Below the pieces are notes generated by a model. It saw only the letters and a program-made list of their open reading frames with translations. It had not been told where the DNA came from and searched no databases. 64,000 nt of DNA, from contig CAJNDS010001446.1 of the NCBI GenBank assembly GCA_905221605.1, forward strand, positions 853,815-917,814, read 5' to 3'. Position 1 is the first letter of the stretch. Each line of letters starts with the position of its first letter. The translations under genes and the position numbers were made by a program. Positions 10,395-20,455 of the stretch are shown here, one piece after another. The stretch comes from Symbiodinium natans (lineage: Eukaryota; Sar; Dinophyceae; Suessiales; Symbiodiniaceae).

Positions 10395-10745
10395 GAACTG
10401 TATATAATATTCCTCGATCTATATATAAAAGTTCTCAGAACTATATATAAATTTTCCAGCAGATGATTCGAAATCGTTCCAGATAGTCCGGCACCGCTCG
10501 GAACCGTTCTGGACTATATATGAACCCGACGTTTATAAATAGTTCGGAACGGTTCCGAGCGGTTCCGGGCGACTTATAACCAGTGTGGGGCTATTGTTGC
10601 GGCTTTGATTTGAGCGATGGTCGGCAATGGTGTCTCGCAGCGCGGTTACAAACAGTCCAGAACGGTTCCGAGCGGTTCCGGACGATGTATAAATAGTTCG
10701 GCCAGTTTTATAAATAGTTCGGGGCAACTTTATATATAGTCCGGC
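10395..10745. repeat. Inverted repeat cluster with GGTTCCGAGCGGTTCCG and TATAAATAGTTCGG motifs
   Basis: CGGCACCGCTCGGAACCGTT near 10489 is inverted as AACGGTTCCGAGCGGTTCCG near 10662 and repeated directly near 10547. TATAAATAG or TATATATAG followed by T(C/T)CGG recurs at least four times (about 10533, 10687, 10710, 10731). This is probably a nested or partly duplicated hairpin element. The TATA-like words are not taken as promoters. Confidence 0.65.
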
Positions 10746-11703
10746 CGCATGAAATCTGTCCCAACAGACCCATGCCCACAAAGAGGCCCATGCACCCACT
10801 AACCCATATTGGATACTCCTGTGCAGCGGTTGCATGCCTTCGGGATTGTGGCCTACGCCTTCGGGCTTGGGACGATCTAGGTTGTAGGCGTGCCCTTGTG
10901 AAGTGCATCTAGCAAGACCGAAGGCTTGGGGTAAGGGGTTTAGGGATCCCTCCCCTCTGCGTCGACCACAAGATCAAGATCGAGACCTGAACCTTGAACC
11001 CTGAACCCCGAGCCGTTTGTGGTGGTTGCGTCCTTGTCCTAGCCTGGGTAACCCAAGTTCTTCACCCTGCAAAGGCAAAACATCTAGTCCAATTTTCTAA
11101 GCCCCTAACCCTAAACCCTAAACCCTAAACCCTAAACCAAAAGCCCTTTGGGGTTTAAGGTCGGGCATCCTCCAACACGAAATGCCAGATGATTCGAATC
11201 CCAGCCTCGGCAACCGGAGTAGGAACAAACCCTCCGGACTTGTTTAGGGCCTAATCGGGGATACTAATGAAGTAATCTCCAATATTGAGAATGCTATTCA
11301 GACTTATCAACTACCCCAAAAGCATTCTATATATATATATATGGCGTCTGTATTGCGCACCCCCCCCCCCCCCCCCAAATCTCCAATTGGAGGTTCAAGG
11401 GCAGCTACAAGTAGGATTAGAAGTAGGCTACCCATGTGGTCCATGTAGCCCTAAGTCCTTCAACCCTTAAACCCTCAAACCTTGAAAACCTTAAACCCTC
11501 AAGCCCTTAAACCCTCAAACCCTTAAACCCTCAAACCCTTAAACCCTAAAACCCTAAACCCTAAAACCCTAAACCCTAAAACCTAAACTCCCTAAGCCCT
11601 AAAACCTTAAATCCTAAACCCTCAACCCTCAACCCTCAACCCTAAACCCTAAACAACCCTAAACCCCAAACCCTAAAACCCTCAAGTCTTTCCTTCGCCC
11701 AAG
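10746..11703. other. No gene recognised
   Basis: Contains short CCCTAAA arrays (11103-11137, 11460-11690), a C16 run near 11361 and a TATATATA run near 11327. No convincing exon-like island was found. Confidence 0.5.
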
Positions 11704-11772
11704 GCCACTGCCGCAGTTTCCGCTGAGCCTGGGCCAGACCCTGAGATCCATAGAAGACCCATCTGTTCAGGG
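11704..11772 (+). CDS. Exon-like island, product unknown
   Basis: After CGCCCAAG the frame reads ATAAVSAEPGPDPEIHRRPI... and ends TCA GG|GTTACT. CCCTAAA repeats lie to the left and a TTACTAGGG minisatellite begins at the right border. No domain recognised. Confidence 0.35.
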
Positions 11773-11952
11773 GTTACTAGAGTTTCAGTGTTTAGGGTTA
11801 CTAGGGTTACTAGGGTTACTAGGGTTACTAGGGTCACTAGGGTTGCTAGGGTTACTAGGGTTGCTAGGGTTACTAGGGTTGCTAGGGTTACTAGGGTTGC
11901 TAGGGTTACTAGGGTTGCTAGGGTTGCTAGGGTTACTAGGGTTTCAGTGTTT
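11773..11952 (+). repeat. Nine-bp minisatellite (G)GGTTACTAG / GGTTGCTAG
   Basis: About 18 units of GTTACTAGG, with a GTTGCTAGG variant alternating in the middle. The long Leu-Leu-Gly frame it creates is repeat-derived, not a gene. It may come from TTTAGGG-like sequence. Confidence 0.9.
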
Positions 11953-12110
11953 GGGGTTTAGGGGCTTCAGGGTTTTAACATCGGTTTGGGGGTTTAGGGT
12001 TACTCGGGTCATCGGGGTGTTAGGGTTCTAGGACGATAGGGTTGTGGGTTGTGGCTCCCTACAAACCCGAGAAAAAAACCCGTGCCTAAGGCTCCCGAAG
12101 CCCTTGGGTA

Positions 12111-12214
12111 CTCAGAAGCGGGGATATAAGTAAGGTAACTCTCATATCTTGGGCTGTAACCTATCTTAGGGTACTTAGAGCCCTACTTATCACTACCCAT
12201 GAACCTTGAAGTAG
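12111..12214. mobile_element. Family A hairpin element, left end diverged
   Basis: The right end CACTACCCATGAACCTTGAAGTAG matches the family closely (only the first 20 bases are diagnostic). The left end (GGTACTCAGAAGCGGGGATA) is diverged. Confidence 0.55.
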
Positions 12215-12257
12215 CCCTAAACCCTAAACATAAAAGCCCTAAGCCCCAAGTTCTTAG

Positions 12258-12367
12258 GTCGATGGTCATCGACATCGGCCCTGCCCTCATGAAAGCAAAG
12301 GAGACAGTCAACGAAGGCAGCGACAATAGACATAAGGGGACGGGGTCCTCTAAAGAACTCAGAGAGG
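12258..12367 (+). CDS. Exon-like island, product unknown
   Basis: After TTCTTAG the frame reads SMVIDIGPALMKAKETVNEG, then SDNRHKGTGSSKELRE, and ends GAG G|GTTAGG. It stays open across the whole gap between a CCCTAAA run on the left and a GGTTAGGG/GGTTCAGGG run on the right. The charged, helix-like composition makes it one of the better islands. Confidence 0.45.
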
Positions 12368-12430
12368 GTTAGGGTTCAGGGTTCCGGGTTCAGGGTTCCG
12401 GGTTCAGGGTTCCGGGTTCAGGGTTAGGAG
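12365..12430 (+). repeat. 14-bp tandem repeat GGGTTCAGGGTTCC
   Basis: Alternating GGTTCAGG and GGTTCCGG units, probably degenerate telomere-type repeat. Confidence 0.75.
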
Positions 12431-13110
12431 TTAGGGACCCTAAGCCCTGAACGAATCGGCTTTGAGATCTGGCTCATGACCCTGAGCTATTTTCAAGGGG
12501 GTTCCACGTCTTCTCGGCTAGAGGAGGTTTTGGAGGACTAGGCGTTGAACCCTAAACCTGGACACGTTCCATCATCCTCTCAAACCCAAAACCCTGAATT
12601 CCTTCTCCATAAAAGCCCTATCCCTACTGTCTACACTGCTCCCATTTTGGGTTCACGGAGCCGAGGCTCAACCCGAAAGAACCATACCGAAAACAAAGCC
12701 TTTATCCCAACGGCCCTCAACTCTAAGCAATTTCGGGGATTGGAGTGTACGCCACCTTGGCGCACACCGCGTCACATCAAAGCCTACAGTAAAATCTGTA
12801 CAGGCCCAACCGCGTCAAAACGGAACGCTCCTGCCGCCTGACTTCAATGTCAAGGTAATAAGACCCCGGGCCTCAAACCCTAAACCCTGCCGGCCCGGCC
12901 CTTTGCATCCCGATCAATACTGGGAACCCTCCATGATTGCGACCAACCCCCAAACGCAATGCCCAAACCCTGGACCTGACTTAAATTATTGTTAACCCTA
13001 TTGTCTAAGCCCCAAGTCGACCCTTGTCCCTAAGCCCCAAGTTGACCCTAATCCCTACACTCCAAGTTAACCCTTAACCCTATCAGCCTTAATCCCCAAA
13101 GGGCCCCATG
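12431..13110. other. No gene recognised
   Basis: A 98-codon frame at 12545-12841 has no recognisable domain and is rich in words derived from CCCTAAA. Degenerate CCCTAAG/CCCCAAG repeats lie at about 12990-13080. Confidence 0.5.
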
Positions 13111-13217
13111 TATTCGGAGGTTCATGGGTAGTTATACAGCAGGGTCATAAGTGCTGTTATAGCTGTAGTTACTCTGCGTATAAACCCTCTTATATCTACC
13201 CATCAACCTTCAAGTAG
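13111..13217. mobile_element. Family A hairpin element
   Basis: TCGGAGGTTCATGGGTAGTT on the left and TACCCATCAACCTTCAAGTAG (first bases) on the right are inverted. The interior carries the family words GGGTCATAAGT and TATAAACCCTCTTAT. Confidence 0.72.
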
Positions 13218-13392
13218 CCCTAGACCCTAAACCCCAAACCCCAGTTAGATATTTCAGGGCACTTATAACCCATGTTTTAAAGTAACCCTAAACCCTAAAC
13301 CCCTAACCCCAGTTATGTATCTCGCGTACTTCTATAGCCCTACTAAAATTATCTACCCATGAACCCCCTTTTGCTTTGGGAAGACCCTCCCA

Positions 13393-13526
13393 GACCCCAA
13401 ACCCCAAACCCCAAACCCCAAACCCCAAACCCCAAACCCCAAACCCCAAACCCTAAACCCTAAACCCTAAACCCTAAACCCTAAACCCTAAACCCTAAAC
13501 CCTAAACCCTAAACCCTAAACCCTAA
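13393..13526 (-). repeat. CCCCAAA then CCCTAAA array
   Basis: About eight CCCCAAA units pass into about eleven CCCTAAA units. A short exon-like stretch (13546 onward, after GTCGACAG) follows, and then the 54-bp repeat. Confidence 0.92.
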
Positions 13527-13589
13527 CCCCCCCTGCTGTCGACAGGCACCGAGATCAGTAGCAGCTCCGGGGTGCAACCCTTGGTACTC

Positions 13590-15400
13590 TTGAAGGGTCT
13601 TATCATAGGGTGCAGGGTTTAGGGTTTAGGGTTTAGGGTTTAGGGTTTTATCATAGGGTGCAGGGATCAGGATTTAATAGGGTTTAGGGGTTTTCTTGAA
13701 GGGTCTTATCAAAGGGTTCAGGGATCAGGATTTAATGGGGTTTAGGGCTTTCTTGAAGGGTCTTATCAAAGGGTTCAGGGATCAGGATTTAATAGGGTTT
13801 AGGGCTTTCTTGAAGGGTCTTATCGTAGGGTTCAGGGATCAGGATTTAATGGGGTTTAGGGTTTTCTTTAAGGGTCTTATCAAAGGGTTCAGGGATCAGG
13901 ATTTAATGGGGTTTAGGGTTTTCTTGAAGGGTCTTATCAAAGGGTTCAGGGATCAGGATTTAATGGGGTTTAGGGCTTTCTTGAAGGGTCTTATCAAAGG
14001 GTTCAGGGATCAGGATTTAATAGGGTTTAGGGCTTTCTTTAAGGGTCTTATCGTAGGGTTCAGGGATCAGGATTTAATAGGGTTTAGGGCTTTCTTGAAG
14101 GGTCTTACCATAGGGTTCAGGGATCAGGATTTAATAGGGTTTAGGGCTTTCTTGAAGGGTCTTATCGTAGGGTTCAGGGATCAGGATTTAATAGGGTTTA
14201 GGGTTTTCTTTAAGGGTCTTACCATAGGGTTCAGGGATCAGGATTTAATAGGGTTTAGGGTTTTCTTTAAGGGTCTTATCAAAGGGTTCAGGGATCAGGA
14301 TTTAATGGGGTTTAGGGTTTTCTTGAAGGGTCTTATCAAAGGGTTCAGGGATCAGGATTTAATGGGGTTTAGGGCTTTCTTGAAGGGTCTTATCAAAGGG
14401 TTCAGGGATCAGGATTTAATAGGGTTTAGGGCTTTCTTGAAGGGTCTTATCGTAGGGTTCAGGGATCAGGATTTAATGGGGTTTAGGGTTTTCTTTAAGG
14501 GTCTTATCAAAGGGTTCAGGGATCAGGATTTAATGGGGTTTAGGGTTTTCTTGAAGGGTCTTATCAAAGGGTTCAGGGATCAGGATTTAATAGGGTTTAG
14601 GGCTTTCTTGAAGGGTCTTATCAAAGGGTTCAGGGATCAGGATTTAATAGGGTTTAGGGCTTTCTTGAAGGGTCTTATCGTAGGGTTCAGGGATCAGGAT
14701 TTAATAGGGTTTAGGGCTTTCTTGAAGGGTCTTACCATAGGGTTCAGGGATCAGGATTTAATAGGGTTTAGGGCTTTCTTGAAGGGTCTTATCGTAGGGT
14801 TCAGGGATCAGGATTTAATAGGGTTTAGGGTTTTCTTTAAGGGTCTTACCATAGGGTTCAGGGATCAGGATTTAATAGGGTTTAGGGTTTTCTTTAAGGG
14901 TCTTATCAAAGGGTTCAGGGATCAGGATTTAATGGGGTTTAGGGTTTTCTTGAAGGGTCTTATCAAAGGGTTCAGGGATCAGGATTTAATAGGGTTTAGG
15001 GCTTTCTTGAAGGGTCTTATCAAAGGGTTCAGGGATCAGGATTTAATAAGGTTTAGGGCTTTCTTGAAGGGTCTTATCGTAGGGTTCAGGGATCAGGATT
15101 TAATGGGGTTTAGGGCTTTCTTGAAGGGTCTTATCAAAGGGTTCAGGGATCAGGATTTAATAGGGTTTAGGGCTTTCTTGAAGGGTCTTATCGTAGGGTT
15201 CAGGGATCAGGATTTAATGGGGTTTAGGGTTTTCTTTAAGGGTCTTATCAAAGGGTTCAGGGATCAGGATTTAATGGGGTTTAGGGTTTTCTTTAAGGGT
15301 CTTATCATAGGGTTCAGGGATCAGGATTTAATAGGGTTTAGGGTTTGCTTTAAGGGTCTTACCATAGGGTTCAGGGATCAGGATTTATAGGGTTTAGGGT
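13590..15400 (+). repeat. 54-bp tandem repeat, about 31-33 units, with an 11-unit higher-order period
   Basis: The unit contains GAAGGGTCTTATCAAAGGG, TTCAGGGATCAGGATTTAAT and GGGGTTTAGGG. Because 54 is a multiple of three, an open frame of 564 codons runs through it (13696-15390) with an 18-residue period, KGLIKGFRDQDLMGFRAFL-like. I read this as a by-product of the DNA repeat. Variant markers (CAAAGG, CGTAGG or CCATAG in mid-unit; TTGAAG or TTTAAG; ATGGGG or ATAGGG) show units 1-11 repeated as 12-22, a 594-bp higher-order repeat. The array seems to have arisen from the sequence at 13585-13690. Confidence 0.93.
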
Positions 15401-16550
15401 TCTCTTTGAGGGTCTGTTAAGAGGGTTTTGGGGTTCAGCGTTGCCAGGGTTTAGGGTTAACAGGGTTAGTAAGTAGGGTTTAGAATGTTGCGGGAATAGG
15501 AGTTTGGTATGTTCAGGAAGGTCGACGGCTTGGGGCGGTTTGGGTTGGTGTAGGGTCAGGGCATCAAGTTTGCTTTGGGGTGGGGGCTTGGAAGGTTCTA
15601 GGGTTCCAGGTTTCGAACTTGTGAGAATTTGGGGATTCAGTTTGTTTCTGAGTGTTTTGGGATGTGCTTTGGGGTCGGACAGAGAGATGAGCCCTTACTC
15701 CATTCCCAAGACACCTTTGAGGAATCTCTTTCGTTTATACCTAGGTTGAGCTAAAAACCTTATCTTTTGAGCAGGTGGCAAATCACCTCTGCTTTAGGGT
15801 TTTAGGGTTTAGGGGTTTATAAGGCTTAGGGTTGTGAGAGTAGAAGCCACGTTTAAAACAGGCTCAGGGTTTTGGGTTTTTATGGGTCCATGGATTCCTC
15901 AGCCGTACTGTCGGGGCTCAGGGAGCTAGCAGCTTAGGGCCGCTAGCTTTGGGGCTTAAGGTTTTCTAGAAGGCTCATAAGCAGGTCTAAAGATAAGTAC
16001 ACTTAGTATGGATATAACCGTGGCAGAAGTATATCTACCATACACAGCCCCCTCCCTCCCCCCCACCCCGGTCTGTAAATAACTTCCCATGAACCTCGAA
16101 ATAAGACCTAAGTGAGTAATTGTCGTACCGGTAATCCGGTTGAGTGCCCTTATTTCCCTACTTGCAACTAGGCGGGGCTTTTCCCTTAACCCCAGGCGCT
16201 TCGACCCTCGAATTTTGGGATCTCACCCCAGTTCCTGCCCTAAACCCGAAGCCCTGACACCGTCGCGCGCCCAGCCTCTTCAACTGGGGCCCCTTACTAC
16301 CAGCCACAGCTCTGTGCCGGGGCCTCAGACTCCTCTTTCCCAGCAGACGGAAGAGTAGATCCCCTTTTGTAATTCCAAAGGCTGGCCTGTCTTTCCCCCT
16401 GGCCTGGGACACTCTACAAGCAAGTCTCGAACCTGTACCAGCCTGCACGAAAGTTGCAGAGCAGGGATACCCAAAAAAAGTAGATCATCAGCCAGCTGAT
16501 GCGAGCAGCTGGTGATGCGTCAGGCCTCAGGCCTTTCTCTTGCAGCTTGC
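15401..16550. other. No gene recognised; degenerate family A copy near 15965-16110
   Basis: Open frames at 15504-15749 and 16140-16448 show no domain. TAGAAGGCTCATAAGCAGG near 15968 and AACTTCCCATGAACCTCGAA near 16081 look like decayed family A ends. Confidence 0.45.
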
Positions 16551-16677
16551 ATGTGGGGTTTACGATAATCGGGGTACCTAATTGGGGTCCTTATTATGAG
16601 GTGATCCTACTCTTTGGGGGTCTATACAGCTTCTACCAGGGGTTCCATATGTTCGAGTTCGTAAACCCCCATATGGG
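16551..16677. mobile_element. Family E hairpin element
   Basis: CATGTGGGGTTTACGATAAT near the left and TCGTAAACCCCCATATGGG at the right are imperfect inverted repeats. The core CCTAATTGGGGTCCTTATTA matches the copy at 10236. Confidence 0.65.
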
Positions 16678-16819
16678 CTCACGGCACAAGCACCTGCTTA
16701 ACGAGAGCGCGCGAAACATAGACCTAGTGTCGTGTGCAGATCCTTCCGCTAGCAGAGGACTGGGCGTGTCAGTCGCCAGAACAACTGCCCCTGTCACCCT
16801 GACCCCACCCCTTTCATCA

Positions 16820-16955
16820 TTTAGGGTTTAGGGTTTATTTAGGGTTTAGGGGTTAGGGGTTAGGGTTTAGGGTTTAGGGCTTAGGGCTTAGGGCTTAGGG
16901 CTTAGGGCTGAGGGCTTGGCGTTTGGGGTTTGGGGTTTAGGGTTTAGGGTTATAA
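16820..16955 (+). repeat. TTTAGGG/CTTAGGG array
   Basis: Telomere-type units with a run of five GGGCTTA variants in the middle. Confidence 0.85.
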
Positions 16956-17631
16956 GTAGGGTTCAGGTTGGAATGCATGCAGGGTTGCGGGTTAGGGTTT
17001 GGAGCTTCGGGGCTCGCGTCACCAAGGCGTCATTTGGACGTGTGTGAGCACAAGCATGTGTGGAGATGGGCCCGCGCCCGAGATCCAGCTCCGCAACCCC
17101 CCGAGCCGCTTGAGTCACAGGCTGATGCAGCAGTGCAGCATGCACTTCCATGCGAGTCGTCGTGACGGTGTCCGCAAGCATGGGTGGGTGGATCTAACTG
17201 TTCTAGGATCTTTGGGGGGTCCCTTTTACATGCATATATATATATATAGTAGATTATAAAGTATATGGTCACCTGGTTATAAATAAATACATAAATAAAA
17301 AATTAAATAATAAATATATATGGCTTAGAATTCGAACCTGAAGAGCGTATCATTTCCAGAGCCTAGAATTAATGTGCAGGTTTGGGTTCTTAAGATATGT
17401 CTTAGGCCCCCTGAACCCGGCAAACCTTACCGAATGCTTCGTAAAAGTATGAGGTCTGTGAGGGGTCTTTGGACCTACTGACAGTAGTACAATAGCTCCC
17501 TGAAGCTCATCATGACACTCTCCAAGATCCGTTTCCTACTGTACTGGTATAAACCACGCCCTGAAACCCTGACCTCAAGCCCTCTCATGCACGTGTGCTG
17601 TATGACGACTTTGCTGGGCCCCCCAATTAGG
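16956..17631. other. No gene recognised
   Basis: Overlapping open frames lie at 16963-17272, one reading PEPLESQADAAVQHALPCES on +, but there is no firm splice context. AT-rich sequence with TATATA and AAATAAATA runs occupies about 17235-17320. Confidence 0.4.
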
Positions 17632-17722
17632 TGCCAGACCAGCGTCTTTCACAGCTCTGGAACGAGCTCAGCGTCGAGGCCATGAAGATTTGGCCCTTAA
17701 ATCCCCGCCCCACACCCCCAGG
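17632..17722 (+). CDS. Exon-like island, product unknown
   Basis: After CCAATTAG the frame reads VPDQRLSQLWNELSVEAMKI..., continuing WPLNPRPTPPG up to CAGG|GTTCGG and a TTTAGGG run. Trp-containing helix-like composition. It may belong with the three-exon unit at 20456-21301, but phase continuity was not tested across the gap. Confidence 0.4.
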
Positions 17723-17789
17723 GTTCGGGGTTTAGGGTTTAGGGTTTAGGGTCTAGGGTTTTGGGTTTAGGGTTGAGGGTTGAGGGTTT

Positions 17790-18409
17790 AGGGTTTAGGC
17801 CCCACTGAGCCTAGGACCCAGAGTAGGCCCCTATTCCCCTTTTTTTAGGGCTTGGATTCCCTTATCACGCCCTTTCAACCAAAAAGGGCACCCTGGTTAT
17901 TCCTAGGTTGCGCCTGGTCCTGGGAGCAGGTAAGTTGGGGTATTGTACCCTCCTCCAACGCTTGCCTACCTTAAGACTTAAGACTTGCAGGGCTTAGGGC
18001 TTAAGGAAACCCTAGCCTTTTTCCGTACGTTACCGACCTTTCTCGCGAGGTTCTTTTTGCTACAAGTACCTACAACAAAGGCAGGAGTCTGGTTTCTTCA
18101 GGCATCGAAGCTCTCTAGTCGCCTGGGTCCCTGGGCTTAGGGATGCACAGTCCCCAGGAGTCTATGTGAGGGGATGAACTAACTTATAGGCCCATTGTGG
18201 GTCGCGATTGCAGCTCAAGGTTTTGGGGGATTTTCCTTGAGTGCCGTAAACTGGGCTAGAGTTTGCCACGACCTGAGAAACTTTCAGAGGCTTCATGGCG
18301 CTCAGAGTTAGGCGTCATGGGGAATGTCTTGGAATAGTAAACATGTGTGTAATCAAGTTAACTAAATAAATTAGCAATATGTACATATACATATAGAAAA
18401 AGTATATAC

Positions 18410-18442
<33 letters not shown>

Positions 18443-19811
18443 TCTAGAGAGAGAGACAGAGAGAGAGACATGGCTGCGTGTCAGTCCCTCTCCGTCTCTC
18501 TCTTTTACAGTGTGGTTCTAGGATGTAGCCTCTGCCACAGGACCGCGCCAGAGTGGCGCCAACCTTGGTGCCAACTTGCCAACTGTGGCATGTGTAATAC
18601 GAGATCCTACTCAGAAGGCGTGTCGTGGGTATTCATGGAGACCCGAGCCGAGGGAACAGGGGAGTGCACAATCCAAATAGCTGCTAGGGGGCATTGCTCA
18701 GAGGCTCAGGGTTCAAGGTGCATAGGTTGCTTAGAGGCTCAGGGTTCAAGGTGCATAGGGCTTATCCCCCTAAACCCTAAACCCTAAACCTTAAACCCTA
18801 AACCCTAAACCCTAAAGGACCCGGCCTCAAGATACACACACGAACAATCAACGCTGCAAGGCGCTCTGATGCTTGCCTAGAAAATCCAGATGCCGCACCG
18901 TAGCAGTCCTCAACTGCATGCCATTTCCCTACAAAAATGCTAAGCTCGCCTGCAGAGTTGTCAACCCTATCCCCTCTCAATCTCGAGTATGCTCACAGTG
19001 CAGGCTACCTTTCGTCATGGCAGCTTTCAGCTACGCCCAGCATCCGAGGTAGATTAAATTTGTCTGTGCCAGAAGCCCACACCCTTCAACCTGCACAAAC
19101 TCCAACTCCGTCTTGCCACCACGCTACGCATCGAGGTTGAGACGCACGCAGGCGGGCAGGCCGTAAGACGGTTCTGCAAGGAGCCTCCACCCTGAGCCCT
19201 TAGTATACCCTAAGGGTCCATGTACCTGTAATAGGTAATACTTGGGCCTTAAAGTACCTCTTGTATCAGGACTTTTGGGCTAAGTACCTGCGATTCCACC
19301 ACTAAAGCGGTGGGTATCTAGTGTTGCCGGTTGGACCTAACGAGAATATGGGGTCTAGAGTGTAACGTTAACGTCTAGGGTTTAGGGATGTATGCGTTGG
19401 GGCTTGAAGTTCATATTTTCTTGCTGATGTACTTTTTTTAACCAATATGTTCATCATCATAAAGATATATATATATATATATATTTATACATACGTTTGT
19501 GTATGCATTCTATAATACAGGCCCCCAAGAGGCCCACACTTTAGATCGCATCCCCCAACCCCCCCACCAAGTCAGGTTGAACCATATTTAAGCGCAAGCC
19601 CGATGAATCTAAGCCCATTTAAGACACCCGGCCCTTAGTAGGCAATGAGGGACTGAGGACCCTACATATACCGCTGTAGGGGTTCTAAAGGTACCTCATT
19701 CCCTCATTCCCTAGCAAGCACCAGCTAGAAGAATCCTAAGACCCTAAGACCTAAAGCCTAAACCCTAGACCCTAAACCCTAAACCCTAAACCCTAAACTT
19801 TAGAAACCTAT
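17790..19811. other. Mostly non-coding, with TA and GA microsatellites
   Basis: A TATATA run leads into a GAGAGACAGAGA run at about 18395-18470. CCCTAAA runs lie at 18772-18816 and 19757-19797. A TATATATATA run is at 19465. The - strand frame at 18798-18980 (ASERLAALIVRVCILRPGP) is protein-like but lacks supporting splice signals. Confidence 0.45.
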
Positions 19812-19916
19812 CCGCCGGTGAGGAGATGGCCCATCATGTGCGGCCCAAAGAGTGCCGAGCCAGTGAGAAGGCCAAACGCAGCCTGGGGGCAGCCGGTGGA
19901 CCCAGAGGGCGCCCTA
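19812..19916 (+). CDS. Exon-like island, product unknown
   Basis: The frame reads SAGEEMAHHVRPKECRASEK, then AKRSLGAAGGPRGRP, between two CCCTAAA runs. Basic and helix-like at first, then Gly/Arg-rich. The flank on the right is CCCTAAA rather than TTTAGGG, an exception to the usual pattern. Confidence 0.35.
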
Positions 19917-20455
19917 AACCCTAAACCGTAAACCCTAAACTGCAGTGTTTCGAGTTTCTAGGGCTCTGGATGTTGAGGGCTTCAGGGTCTCAAGGATCAG
20001 GGGGATTATAGGCCCTAGCAGTTTGTTTCGATTTTTTTGTTGGTGTTGGCCACTGGAAGCCACAAAAGCACTCCTTACGACGCGCCCTTCTCCCCCTTTT
20101 TTTGGGAGGCACACGCGCCCGGTACCCTTCTTCCCTTTTTCTTGCAGGGAATGGGTTTAGGGGTTTAGGGATTAACCTTTATAAACCCAATCAAGCAAAA
20201 GCCGTAATTGGCAAACCCTAGAGAGCCTCAACCCTCAACCCCCACCCTTGCCGTCCTGTTTTTGTTTGCTAGAAGGACTTGGGGTGGATCCTTGCAGTCG
20301 TTTTTGGCCGCAAATCTCCCTTTCGCCTCTTGATGACCCAGGCCCGCAATGGCTTAGCATTTTTGGGCTCCTATTTTGTATACAGTCATGGTAAGAGCAA
20401 TGGTGGGAATGGGAAGCTTTTAGCTTGTTGGCCGGGGGGTGGGGGTTCCTCGTAG

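Noticed and set aside
10530-10740. TATAAATAG boxes as promoters
   Set aside because: Four copies lie inside an inverted repeat cluster with no gene start nearby. They are better explained as part of the element.
11843-12031. Leu-Leu-Gly repeat frame
   Set aside because: It is a translation of the nine-base TTACTAGGG minisatellite.
12545-12841. 98-residue protein
   Set aside because: Its composition follows degenerate CCCTAAA/CCCGAA words and no domain or splice context supports it.
13696-15390. 564-codon open frame with an 18-residue repeat
   Set aside because: The frame is open only because the 54-bp DNA repeat is a multiple of three and lacks stops. It contains the telomere word and sits in a presumed intron.
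13590-15400. CRISPR array
   Set aside because: The repeats are contiguous with no unique spacers, and the genome is eukaryotic.
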